A stretch of DNA of 64,000 nt from Methyloradius palustris. GTDB lineage: Bacteria; Pseudomonadota; Gammaproteobacteria; Burkholderiales; Methylophilaceae. The notes beneath the pieces are model-generated. The model was not told the origin of the DNA. It ran no database searches and saw only the letters and a list, made by a program, of their open reading frames with translations. Shown one piece after another: positions 34,499-47,900 of this stretch. Positions within the stretch are counted from its first letter, which is position 1. Each line of letters begins with the position of its first letter. The stretch lies in the NCBI RefSeq assembly GCF_019703875.1, contig NZ_AP024110.1, forward strand, positions 1,984,001-2,048,000. The letters are read 5' to 3'. A program made the position numbers and the translations under genes.

Positions 34499-35871
34499 CG
34501 TTCATGCCCACTTTCATCAAGGGTCTTGGTGACTGGGGATAGCAGGAACTTGATGACACTCCGGCTACCCTGATTGATCTCAGCGATGACCTGCATACCA
34601 GGAACCAGCTTGAAGTTCTGTGCATCAGACTTAAGAACTTGGGTATCCAAAGTGATGATGGCTTTATAGATGGAAGCAGGAGGTGGCTGTTTGCCATCCT
34701 TCGAAGAGTCTTTGGATTGCTGCTGGGCATCATTATCACTATCCGCCTCAATGCGTGTGACTTCACCGTCCAGCATGCCATATTGCTCGAAGGGGTAAGG
34801 CGCTAACTTCACTTTCACATGCTGATGCGGATAGACAAAACCGACATCATCATTCTTGACCATTACTTCTGCAACCAGGGGTTCATCAAGAGGAACAATG
34901 GATAGCAATACTGTCCCTGGAGACACTACGGTACCGATAGTGTGAGTGGCCAGATCCTTGACAATACCAGCCTCTGGCGCCCGTAACTCCAGCAGGTCGT
35001 TCTTGTGCACCTGCTTGGTCCATTCCTGTTGCAGTTTCTGGTATTGTTCTTCAGCATCGACACGTTCATTCTGCAGATCACTGCGGTATTTTGAGGTGAT
35101 CTGGTCAATCTGTTTCTGGGACTGACTGACTGCTGCTGCAAGACTAGCCAGTGTGGATTGCTGGGCGCGAAGGTCCTGTGCCTTCTCTAGGTAATCACGT
35201 TGCTTGTCACGAACATCGGTCTGTGGGGCATATCCTTTTTTACCCATGTCGGCATAAGCATCCGCCTGCTCTTTGGCCAAGGGGGTCACCTGCTCAAGTT
35301 TAGTCAGGACCTCCTGGGCAGAGTCATATTCACGGCGGGATTTTTCCAAGGCTTGTTGAGCTTGTGCCAGGGAGTCGATATAGGATTGCCGACGATCGTG
35401 ATATTGCGCATCTACTTCGCGGTAACGGTCAATCGCGTCATCTGATTTTTTTACTAACGGCTTGCCATTGAGTTCGGCATCTATACGTCGTAATTGCAGC
35501 GCGCGAATAGCGAGATCATTGCCTATGGTCTTTGAATCTGCTTCGGCGACCTTGGTATCCATGCGCATGAGTACCTGGCCAGCCTTGACGCTTTCTCCTT
35601 CATTCACCAGTATCTCCTGCACGATACCGGCGTCTGATGGCTGGACGATTTTGACGTAATCCTTTGGAACGAGCTTGCCTTCGGCACTGGCGATGATGTT
35701 GAGCTTACCAACAAAGGCCCAGATCAATAGGATGACGAACAGCAGGCTGACACTGTACATAACTGCGCGCGGCAGACGTGCTGGCGGACTCTCCTGTATC
35801 GCAAGCAGGCTGGGCGCAAAGTCCAGCGCCTCCGGGGATAGCCCCGAAGGTTTTGTTACCTCGTTGACCAT
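34495..35871 (-). CDS. HlyD-family type I secretion adaptor (system B)
   Basis: 458 residues. One membrane segment at about 37-57 (VMYSVSLLFVILLIWAFVG), the first lipoyl half (GKLVPKDYVKIVQPSDAGIV), a long coiled coil (about 115-290), the second lipoyl half (ELRAPEAGIVKDLATHTIG) and a C-terminal barrel ending KLVPGMQVIAEINQGSRSVI, then KFLLSPV. That C-terminal pattern is diagnostic of HlyD. A Gln/Ser/Lys-rich insertion lies near residue 380 (DNDAQQQSKDSSKDGKQPPP). The gene starts 54 bp after the 4582-residue substrate gene, with no hairpin like the one in system A, and overlaps the TolC-type gene. Confidence 0.94.
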   Translation of the reverse strand: MVNEVTKPSGLSPEALDFAPSLLAIQESPPARLPRAVMYSVSLLFVILLIWAFVGKLNIIASAEGKLVPKDYVKIVQPSDAGIVQEILVNEGESVKAGQVLMRMDTKVAEADSKTIGNDLAIRALQLRRIDAELNGKPLVKKSDDAIDRYREVDAQYHDRRQSYIDSLAQAQQALEKSRREYDSAQEVLTKLEQVTPLAKEQADAYADMGKKGYAPQTDVRDKQRDYLEKAQDLRAQQSTLASLAAAVSQSQKQIDQITSKYRSDLQNERVDAEEQYQKLQQEWTKQVHKNDLLELRAPEAGIVKDLATHTIGTVVSPGTVLLSIVPLDEPLVAEVMVKNDDVGFVYPHQHVKVKLAPYPFEQYGMLDGEVTRIEADSDNDAQQQSKDSSKDGKQPPPASIYKAIITLDTQVLKSDAQNFKLVPGMQVIAEINQGSRSVIKFLLSPVTKTLDESGHER

Positions 35872-35925
35872 AGCCTACCTAACTCAAAGTAATCAACACA
35901 GACTTTTTAATACCCGTGTATCTAA

Positions 35926-38900
35926 TCATCGTATTTGAGCCGTTCCGGTGCTAAGGGTTGCCCATGGGCTGATGGTCTGGGCTGCGCTGGTGAACTGTGC
36001 ATTGGCAATCTCAGTTTGTGCAGTGACAACATTCATCCCAGTCAGACTACCTCGCGTACCGTAACTGTAAGCGATATCGCCACCAAGAGCTGCGGAGTCG
36101 CTACTGTTCAAATGATCGTTCAACAGAGCATTTGTAAGTGCCCAAGTCGTCATACTTGGATTGGCTACAAGAGCCTGGTTAAAGGCCGTTGCCAAAGCCT
36201 GGAAATCAAAGTTCTCCACAGCACTGTTGCTAATGACATTGCTTGACCCAGGGGCATAATCAGACATTGCAGCTGCAATGACTTGAAGATCAACGATTTT
36301 ACTATTGCCTGCATACCAGTTTTGCAAAGTGATGCTATCCGTTGAACTTACATTCAGAATCAGGTTGTTTCCGCTTTTCTGTAAGGTCAGATCACTGTAG
36401 GCAAAATTGCCACCTAGAGATAAAGTATTATTAGTTCCAGATGATGCTGTCACTTTATCAAGACCATCACCTTTATTGAAGGCAATGATATTGCTCCCAT
36501 TACCGGTTGTGATAGTGTCTGCTCCAATCCCGCCAATCATAAAGTTATTGCCAGAGCCTCCTGCCAATACATCGACACCGCCACCACCTATCAATATGCC
36601 ATTGCCACTAGTCTTGGTGAGATGGTCATTGTTAGTGTTGCCATCCAGGATGTCGTTACCCGTACCGCCCACTAAGTTATCAGCGCCTGTATTGGCATTA
36701 ATGACGTTATTTAAAGTATTGCCAGTCAGGGTGATAGCACCTGTGCCTGTACCAGTTAGATTTTTAACATTTGCAGCAGCGGTATAACTCACTGAGGTAT
36801 TGATTGTATTGACATTGTTGCCAGTCGACTGTGCCTGCACCACATCAGCAATGTTGTTTACAACAAAGGTATCGTTACCCATACCACCTACCAACGTCGC
36901 AATACCAGAGCCAGCAACCAGCGTATCGTTGCCGCTGTTAGCTGTAATGGTATTCTTAAGGGTGTTGCCAGTCAGTGTCAGGTCACCTGTGCCCGTACCA
37001 GTAAGATTCAATACATTGGTAGATCCTGTATAACTGACCGAACTGTTTATGGTATTGACGTTAGTACCAGCCTTGGCTTGAACCACATCGGCTGTATTAT
37101 TCACCACAAACGTATCATTGCCTGTGCCACCAACCAGCGTCGCAATACCAGAACCAGCAACAAGCGTATCGTTGCCTGTATTGGCGGTGATCGTGTCGGC
37201 CAGATCATTACCCGTCAAGGTGATGTCAGCCGTGCCAGTACCGGTCAGTTTCTTCACATTGGCAGCAGCGGTAAAACTGACGGATGTATTAATGGTATTG
37301 GTATTCGTCCCAGTAGACTGAGCCTGCAATACATCAGCCACGTTATTCACTACAAAGGTGTCGCTACCTGTACCGCCAACCAAGGTCGCAATACCAGAAC
37401 CTGCGATCAATGTATCGTTGCCCGTGTTAGCGGTGATCGTATTCGCTAGATCATTACCTGTTAAGGTGATATTGCCTGTACCTGTACCTGTGAGGTTCTG
37501 CACGTTCGTAGCTGCGGTATAGTTCACTGAGGTATTGATCGTATTGGTATTAGTACCAGTGGATTGTGCCTGCACTACATCGGCGATGTTGTTCACTACA
37601 AAGGTGTCGCTACCTGTACCACCAACCAGCGTCGCAATTCCAGACCCAGCGATTAAAGTATCGTTGCCGCTGTTAGCAGTAATGGTGTTTTTAAGCGTGT
37701 TGCCGGTTAGTGTTAGGTCACCAGTGCCTGTACCAATTAAGTTTAGTACATTGGCTGGAGTCACATAATTTACCGAGGTCAGTAAGGTATTAATTCCGCC
37801 GACTTTGGCCTGGACTACATCGGCTGTATTGTTCACAACAAAGGTGTCGCTACCTGTACCGCCAACCAGCGTCGCAACTCCAGACCCAGCAATTAAAGTA
37901 TCGTTGCCTGTGTTAGCAGTGATCGTGTTGGTCAGACCGTTACCCGTTAAGGTGAGGTCAGCCGTACCAGTGCCAGTCAGTTTCTGCACATTTGCAGCAG
38001 CTGTATAACTCACTGAAGTGTTGATCGTATTGGTATTAGTCCCAGTGGATTGGGCCTGTACTACATCCGCTACGTTATTTACCACAAAGGTGTCGTTGCC
38101 TGTGCCGCCCACCAGTGTCGCAATACCAGAACCGGCAACCAGCGTGTCATTGCCCGTATTGGCTGTAATGGTGTTTGTCAGAGCGTTGCCCGTTAAGGTG
38201 ATATTGCCGGTACCCGTACCTGTCAGATTCAGCACGTTCGCAGCAGCGGTATAGCTCACTGAGGTATTGATCGCATTGGTATTAGTCCCAGTAGATTGGG
38301 CCTGTACTACATCCGCCACGTTATTTACCACAAAGGTGTCATTGCCTGTGCCGCCAACCAACGTCGCAATACCAGAACCAGCTACCAGCGTATCGTTGCC
38401 GTTGTTAGCGGTGATCGTATTCTTAAGGGTATTACCAGTCAGCGTCAGGTCACCTGTGCCCGTACCAATTAAGTTTAGTACATTGGCTGGAGCCACATAG
38501 TTGGTGGCTGAAAGCACGGTCAATGTGTTACCAGTTCCGTGCAGGGTATATGTGCTATTGCTACCAACAATTGTGATCTGCTCGCTGGTAGCATTAATGA
38601 CCTCCCCCGTTCCACTGATATTGATCGTGTTACCACTACCACCATTGATCGTATCGTTGTTACCAGTAATAGTAATGGCACCGCTATTGTTAGCAAAATT
38701 AATGGTTTCGCCTGTACCAACTACTGTGTTGCCAGTCCCTGATATAGCGTAAGTTTGTCCAATTATCTCGCCAGTAATACTATTGTTATTCCCTGCTATC
38801 GAGATGGTGCCACTCACATAGTCTTGTATGGTGTTGCCATTACCTTGAGCAGAAAACCCGCTGCCGACATTGGTACCGTTACCTATGTTCTCGGTGTTAT

Positions 38901-41900
38901 TACTGCCGATGACCGTAGTGCTAGTACCAGCGTCAGTAATAAAGCTATTTGAGGTATTCAGGATATTGTTTGTATCGGGGTACTGCAGACCAATATTACT
39001 TCCATCGCCCAAATTATAAGTCGTGCCACTTGTTAAAACTCCAACGACACTACCTACACCGCCATTATATGTACCACCTGAACCAAACAGAATAATGATG
39101 CTTTCCGACAATGATGCATAGTTTGAGGTATCCGTTAAAACGCTTCCACTGTGCATGGTCACACCTGTTGCAGAATTACTTGTTTGTGATAGCGTGACTG
39201 TGTTTCCAGCTGAAAGATTCATCAAATTATCACCACTGAGCGTGAGCTGATCGTTGATGCCAATATTAACCGTATTAGCTAGCTCGTCATCAGACTGCAC
39301 GATCGTCGCTACTGCATTATCCCCTAAGTTAATCGTGCCACTGGCAGTAATGATTGTCGCGTCAGTACCCACCAGCGTGACTGTTCCACCCTTGCCCAAA
39401 GTGATGTTATCTCCATTACCAGCCACAGTCAGAGTATCGCTATCGCCGCCCGTGATGGTGTTATTTGCGCCAGCAATAGTAGTAATCGAACCGGCAAGTA
39501 AATTAATGATGTCGCCAGATGCATTAATTTGGGTGGTCTGTGCCCCCGCAGTTAAGCTAAGGCCACCACTTCCCACATCGTTTAAGGTTTGTACATTTGC
39601 AGAGGCGGTATAACTCACTGAAGTGTTAATGGTATTGGTATTCGTCCCTGTGGATTGGGCCTGCACTACATCAGCCACGTTATTCACTACAAAGGTGTCG
39701 CTACCTGTGCCGCCAACCAGCGTTGCAATACCAGAACCAGCAACAAGCGTGTCATTGCCAGTATTGGCTGTGATCGTATTGACCAGATCATTACCTGTTA
39801 AGGTGATATTGCCAGTGCCTGTACCTGTCAGTTTCTGCACGTTCGCAGCAGCAATATAGTTCACTGAGGTATTGATCGTATTGACGTTGGCACCTGTAGA
39901 CTGCGCCTGTACTACATCAGCTACGCTGTTCACGACAAAGGTATCGCTACCTGTGCCGCCAACCAGCGTCGCAATCCCAGATCCAGCAACTAGCGTGTCG
40001 TTACCGCTGTTAGCTGTGATCGTATTGGCTAAATCATTCCCCGTTAAGGTGATATTGCTAGTGCCAGCGCCAGTCAAATTCTCGATATTGGCGCTAAGCG
40101 TATAACTTACAGTGGAGTTAACGGTGTCAACGCCTTCACCTGCGTTCTCAACCACAACATCACCTACATTCTCTACCACGTAAGTGTCGTTCCCTAATCC
40201 ACCAATCATGGAATTGGCACCTAATCCTCCATCGATGGTGTCATTACCACTGCCACCAGCTAATTGTTCATTGGACGACATGCCAACCAGATTTTTACCA
40301 AGCATGGCTAATACTGGTAGTTGGAAGGATGTGCTTACTGATGCACCTGAATTATCAGTGGCTGTCAGATTAAGGCTAAGCAGGTCGCCGATATTAGAAC
40401 TGTTAGGAGTGCCAGAGAGCGTCTGGGTTTGTGTATTAAAACTTAACCATGTAGGTAGAGGTGTGCCATCTGCAAGGGTAAAGGAATAGTTAAGCACATC
40501 ACCTTGGTCTTCATCATTGAACAATGTTGTTGGCACGGTAAAGCTATATAAGTCACCATCTCTGGCTTGCTGACTGTCAACTGTACCAACAAGGGTCGGT
40601 GCATGATTCAAGCTGGCAATGGCATAGGCTTGCAGCGTTTCTTGATTCCAGAGAGTTCCATCTGCAAACTGAACCTGGTCAATCCGCACTGGCTGCTCTG
40701 CATTCCAATCAAGAAGCGTGATTTGATCTGTTGTACCTTTAATACTCAACAAAAGGTCGTTGCCACTAATCTTGAATCGTATGTCACTAGCTGTGATGCC
40801 AGCACCAAACATTAAGGTATCAATAGTGCCGGACTGTACGTCTGAACTTGCATTATTAATACTGTCCTGACCGTCACCAGCGTTGAACACATAAGTATCG
40901 CTACCTGCACCGCCTTCTAGGTAGTCATTTCCTGTACCACCTTCAAGCGTATCGTTACCATTATTACCGCTAAGGGTGTCATCTCCAGCTAGGCCTTGCA
41001 GTATGATACCCGTGCCGTTATAGCTAGCTGTAATCGCATTATCAGCGCTTGTACCAACAATGGTATCTGTGGAAACTGATGTGCCGTTATCGTAGTAATC
41101 GGTAGTTTTAGTCTCAACTACACCGTTTCCAAGTTGGATGTTGTCGAAACTATGTGAGTAACCATCCGATACCATTCTGGATGCCCCAGTTACCTCACCG
41201 GTCAGCTCATAGGTCGTGCTGCCCGTATAGTCGCCAAGTCCATCATAAGCAAAAGTATCAAGCTGGATTAGTGTGCCGTCAGGTGTATAGCTTGACGAAT
41301 CAGCATGATTACTCAAACCATCTGCAGTCGTGTAATTACTGAAATCGGTATAACTTAACTCATTCCCACTGGCATCAAAGTAGGTGGTGACATTGAGCCC
41401 TGGACCTGGCTGAGTGTAACTGCTATAGCTTCCATCTGGATTATAACTGGTGCCGCTTGTAAATCCGCCTGACTCGTTCGTCACGAAGCCATGTGAGCCA
41501 TCTACATTGATATAGCTATATCCTGGGCTATTACCATCCAGAGTAAAATTAGTAATAGTGACATTACCTTGGTCATCCAGGACAATGTCGTCGTATCCTA
41601 ACTCATTACCACTCGCATCGAAGTTGGTCTTGGTATAACTACCAACGCCATTATTTGTAGCAGAGGTATATCCAGTTTCGTTACCAGCAGCATCGAAGTT
41701 GGTCGTAATTAGATTACCGTTGCCATCCTCTGCTGCCTGGCTGGAGCCTAAAATATTGCTATTGGCACCGTAATTGATGGTGACCAGAACACCAGACTCA
41801 TTGGTAGCAGAATTTGAATGGGCGCCATTTGATTGATAACTTGTAGCGCTGAATACCGTGCCATCGGGATTAAAGATGTCAGTACCATGAGAACCGTTAG

Positions 41901-44900
41901 CATGGGTATAGCTGTCACTGATCTTGACCCCATTAACATCGTAATCAGTCGTACTCTTAGAAGCTCCATTAACAATGATTAAGCTTGAACCTAATAAATT
42001 GCCTGATGCGTCGTAATTGCTGACAGTCATACTATAATTGACACTGCCTGGGCTATTGAAGACGCCTGTGCTATATCCAAGCTCGGTTCCATTTGCATCG
42101 TAGTTAGTGGTAGTGAAGTTACCTTGCGCATCGGTATCAACCACATTGTAACTACCGTCAGCTAAGTAGTTAGTTGCATTGATAGTGCCATCGCTATTGA
42201 ATACTTTATTACCATGTGAACCATCAGCATGTGTATAACTTTCGCTGATCTTGGTCCCGTAGATGTCATCAGTAGTCAAGGAGACGTTACCTTGCCCATC
42301 ATTTGTTCCAGTGGCATAGCTTAGTTCTTGACCTGATGCATCGAAATCGGTCTCTGTCTCGTTGCCTTGACTATCTATTGAGATTTGTTTGCTTGATCCA
42401 TCAACGTTTACGACATATTGACTGATAGTTCCTTGACTATCTTTTCCATAAGAAGTGTACCCGCCACCTGCATGGAAATCTGTACCAGAATAGGTTCCAT
42501 CTGTATTGAATGTTTCCCAGCCATTGTTACCATCTGAATATCCATAGCTATACTCAAGCTTCACACCATTAGCATCATAGTCCGTTCTAGTTTGATAACC
42601 TTGGCCGTCATCCGTAGCAATGCTATAGCCTAATTCATTTCCGCTGGCATCGAACTTGATTGTAGTGGTAGTCCCATAACCATCACTAGTTGAAGTGGAA
42701 TACCCAAGTTCATTGCCGCTCGCATCAAAGTTAGTTTGAGTGCTGTCTCCATGACCATCGTTGGTATAAATGATGTAGCTGCCATCAACATTATAATTCG
42801 TCTGTGTTGTGTTGCCCTGGCCATCATTAGTGAATGTGGAATAACTACCATCTGCATTATATGAAGTCTCGTCATAGCTACCGTTTACATAGTCATGGAC
42901 TAGTTCAGTCACATTCCCATTCGCATCATAGTCTGTTCTGGTCTGATTTCCCTGGCTATCCGTAAATGTTGCACTGTGTGCAATCTCATTTCCGTTGCCG
43001 TCAAAGGTAGCAGAGGTTGAATTCCCCAATCCATCGTTCGTATATATATACTGATTTTGTTGATTTCCATTTTGGTCAAAATAAGTCGTTGTGCTATTAC
43101 CTGGGCTGGTCTGAACCGTCGTTGAATAACGCCCATCTGCTTGGTAAGTTTCGTTAGTAAAACTTCCGTCACTGTTGTAGTTCGCTTCACCATGACTACC
43201 ATCAACGTTGGTGTATACAAACTGAGTCTCAAAATTATTAGTGTCATAACTTGATACAGAGATATCGCTTTGAGCATCGATGCTGGTATGGGAATAACTG
43301 CCGTCAGCGTAATAGTTCATTGCATATGAACTACCGTCACTGTTGAAGTTCTGGCTTCCATGCGTACCATCAACATTGGTATAAGTCGAACTTAGTTCAA
43401 AACCGTAAGCATCAAAATTAGTAGTAACAACATTACCTGCCACATCAGTAGCAATCGTCGTATAACTGCCATCCTCATTGTATTGATAAGCAGCCGTAGT
43501 TGAGCTCAGCTCGTTACCACTTGCATCGTAGGTTGTTGTGGTGACATTACCTAGGCCATCGGGAGTTGCAATGGTGTAGCCCAGCTCGGCATTGTCAGCG
43601 CCATAATTGGTCGTCGTGATGACGCCTTGAGTATCGGTATAAATCTCACTGTAAGTGCCGTTCGCACGATGCAAGGTTGCGTTCACACTGCCATCTGAAT
43701 TATAGATATCACTTCTGGATAACCCACTTGCATAAACAAGCAAATCACTTAATTTGACGCCATTAGCATCATAGTTTTCTGTAATCACATTACCATTGGA
43801 ATTGGTGGATACATAAACGTAGCTACCGTCGGCAGCATAGCTGTAGGCCTCGCTACTACCATCTTGATAGAATGTCTTGGTGCCATTGGTGCCGTCAACA
43901 TTAGTATAACTTTGGCTTGCTTTAAAACCAGTGTTATCAAAATTGGTTGTTGTAGTATTGCCCTGGGCATCCGTGGTTCTATAATTCGAACCACTCTCAG
44001 ACCCATTAGCGTCATAAAAAGTAGTGGTAATACCACCAGATCCGTCATCAGAGATGACGGCAGAAGTGCCATCGTAGTAATTGATGGTATCACTCAGCTT
44101 GATACCATTCGCATCATAACCAAGAGTCTCCTTATTGCCCCAATGATCGGTGGTGCCGATAGTATAGGAACCATCTGGATAATGATCAGTTTCAACACTA
44201 GTACCATCAGTGTTGAAAACTTTATCTCCATATGATCCATCAGAATGTGTGAAAGTCTCTGTCAACAGAACACTATTTACATCATAGTTAGCTGTATCAA
44301 CATTCCCATGACCATCGTCCGTTACATTGCTGTATGTACCATCAAGATGATGTATGAGTTCATTCAAGTTACCTGTAGCATCACGATTGTAAGACGTATA
44401 ACTTCCATCAGCCTGATAATCCACACCAAATGAACCGCCATCAATATAAAAATCTTCATTGCCGTAACTACCATCAGCATGATGATAAGAAGCGCTTAGT
44501 TCTGAGCCATTGGCATCGAAAGTTGTAGAAGTGCTATTGCCATTGCCATCATCAGTCGCAACAATGTACTGTAATTCAGTACCACTAGGATCATAAAAGG
44601 TTCGAGTAGAGTTGCCTTGACCATCTCGCGTCGTTAATGAATAGTCCACTTCGATCCCATTGCTATCGAACCTGGTCGATGTGGAGTTAAGACCATTATC
44701 TGTGTAATAAACATAACCACCATCAGCGTCATAGTCGGTATGGTCAGAACTACCATCAGCGTAATTATGAAGAACAGATTGAATATTTCCTAAACTGTCA
44801 GAGGTCGTGGTAGTGGAGTTGCCTGCGCCATCATTGACGATCTCCACGTGATTAACCTCATTACCCGCAGCATCAAAATTAGTCGAACTAGAATTTAAAC

Positions 44901-47900
44901 CATTTTCGGTGAAGGTTCTGTAACGTCCTAGCAAGTAATAATCAGTTCCAGAGATAGTGCCATCTACGTTGAAATATTCAATGCCGTGTGTCTCATCAGC
45001 TTTGGCATATGTTTGGTATAACTTAATGTTATTAGCATCGAAATAGGTTTTCGTAAGGGTGCCTAGTGCATCTTTGGTATAGCTACTATGGGTGCCATCA
45101 TAAAGATGGTTGCTTCCGCTACTGGTTCCATCATAGTTAAAGGTATCACTGCCATAAGACCCATCTATATACGTATAGCTGTCACCGATTTTTGTGTCGC
45201 CTGGATCGTAATCAATCGTAGTGGTGTTCCCTATGGAATCAACGCTACTGATTGTATGATGAGTCTCGTAGCCGCCTGGGGCATAGTAAGTAGTTCTAGT
45301 AGTATTTTGTCCAGCAAGCGTAAGACTTTTACTAACTAAAGTGCCGTAGCCGTTATAGCCAGGATAATAAATGCTTGTGCCGGGAGCTCCTGGGGGGAGA
45401 TATTCTACAGTTTGCACTGTAATATCGCCTTGAGCATTGGAAGTCGTCACGACCTCTTTTTGTATGTTGATACCAATTTCATAAAAATTTGGAAGTTCCA
45501 AGGGATAAAACTCTTTCGTTACAACTGATGAAATAACGGTATTACCTGTGTACCTTGCTCGAACAACATCTTCAGTGTTGTTCACTTCAAAAGTAGAGTT
45601 GCCACCATAGCCAGACATATTGGTTATACCAGCCCCAGCAATAAGAGTGCTTTTGCTACCAGCGGAATAAAGGCTATCATTGCCAGCTCCTCCAACTAAA
45701 GTATCATTATTGCCAAATGAATAAATGCTGTCATTACCAGAACCTCCAGTTATGGTAATGTTAGATCTTGTATCAAATATAAAATTGCCTGAACTGGTTG
45801 CTACAGTTGATGGAATTGTTGCGGCTTGCTGAATTAATTGAGCTAAGCTTAGTGTAGTACCATCCGCAAATTGAAATGAATTAACATTTCCAGCAGATGC
45901 ATAATTATCAGCAAATGCATTATCAATCGTAATAGACTTTCCGCCCGCCATTGAGATAAGCAAGGCTGGGTTCCCATCACTTCCCAGCACCGCTGTTACT
46001 GTCAGACTAGCAAGTGTCACATCAGGTGTTAGGACCAGATTGGAATCTGTTATGAGAAACTGGGAGTACTGGCCAAGCTGTGGTGTAGTATGTGGAACCT
46101 CAATATTATTTACCCCGTTTAAAGCATAATATAAGTTCAGAGTGTATTTTTCATCAAATGTATAGGTTAAGTTACTACCATTAGCGAAGTTATAAACACC
46201 CTTCACTGCATAACCATTATTAAATACATCCGCCCCGTAAGATCCATCTGCTTTGGTCCATGAATCATTAAGTTGTATGGGATCCTCAAATTGATAATGG
46301 TTGAGTTGTGAGTCATAAGTCTGATGAGTTGTATTTCCGTGACCATCATTAGTGTAGTCTGTAGAAACACCGTTAGAATAATATGTGTGGCCATAACTTG
46401 AACCATTCGCATTAAACGTATCACTGCCGGTTATTAGCCCGTTGACATAGGTATCACTTAATTTAGTACCGTTAGCACTGTAATTAGTAATTGTTTTAAC
46501 TGTGCCATTACCATTGCTAACCGTCACAATATAACTTCCATTCGCACTGGTATTCGTATCCTGATAGCTACCATCTACTTTACGGGAATATATATCAGAA
46601 GAACCATCGGCCTGATGTGTTCTACTACTTGAAATTGTGCCGTTCAGATAATGATTTTCTGTATGCCAATAACCGCTGGAGTCAGAAGCGGTAAATGAAG
46701 AAATAATACCATCCGAATAATATGTAAAAACCTGTGTGCTACCATTCTGGAAATTGACAGATCGACCAGTGACTTCCCCCTCCGAGTCATAATCAAGTGA
46801 AGAGGATGTTTCTCCAGCATATAAAGCCTGTTGATATGCACTATAGTTAAATTCAGGGCTATTAAAGGGAGCGAAAGTCCCAGAATATCCACCAGGCCCT
46901 GTAACAACTTCCGTTCCTGACCCATCGAAATTTGTTTTAATAGTGATGGCAGGTCTGTCATTTTGGTCAAACTCGACCAACAATCCAGAACCATCACTAA
47001 AAGTAGTTTTACGATAGCCAATATGACCATTAGAAAGATAGCCAGTGCTAATGGTGGATCCATCTGAGTTATTGACAGTTTTGACTGTCTCATTGGTGGG
47101 AGTGATTGGGACAGTGCCATATTCTAGCGTCGTAGATTCCCCATTAAGATCAACGGTAGTTACGCTATACGAACTGTCATCGTTATAGGTTGTACTAATA
47201 CTTGTCCCATCCGCATATATCTCAGTATCAGACGCCACATTATTATTAATATCGTAGGTTTTATATGAATATTTATCTGCGCCATCGGTAGCAATTGATG
47301 TAATACGGCCTGATCCATCGTCGGCATATTCAATATTGCTAGTCGAGCCGTCAGCATTCTCGGTGAACTTAGACAGTATATTTTTATTACCATCTTGGGT
47401 AATGAGAACAGCGCTTCCATTTTGATTAACTGTTGTCGATGTACTTACACCAGAGCTAGCTTTCGTATCAACCACAGAAAAATCAGTATATACATAGCCT
47501 TCAACACCGGTATCCAGGTCAGTATATTCGCCTTCAAGGTCACCATAACTGTTTTTGGATTGAGTGCCAAGTTGAGTAATCAGGCCATTGCTGTCTGTAG
47601 TTGTAATTGTCTGATTACCGTAGTCATTACTAATTGCAACAAGCTGACTATTATCAGATTCATTTTCAACGAACTCACTATCGTCGTTTAATGCGTAGGT
47701 ATTATTATCTCCAGTGACCTCTACATGTGCGCCATCATCAATAACGAGAACATTACCTCCGCCAGCAAGAGATACTTCACTTCCCTCGCCAAAATCAAAA
47801 GTGTCATTGGAGCCATCGATAAAATATCCGGAACCATCTACAGAAAGGTTATCTCCTTCACCCAGATAGACTGAATTATCGTCACCGGTAAGATTAATGC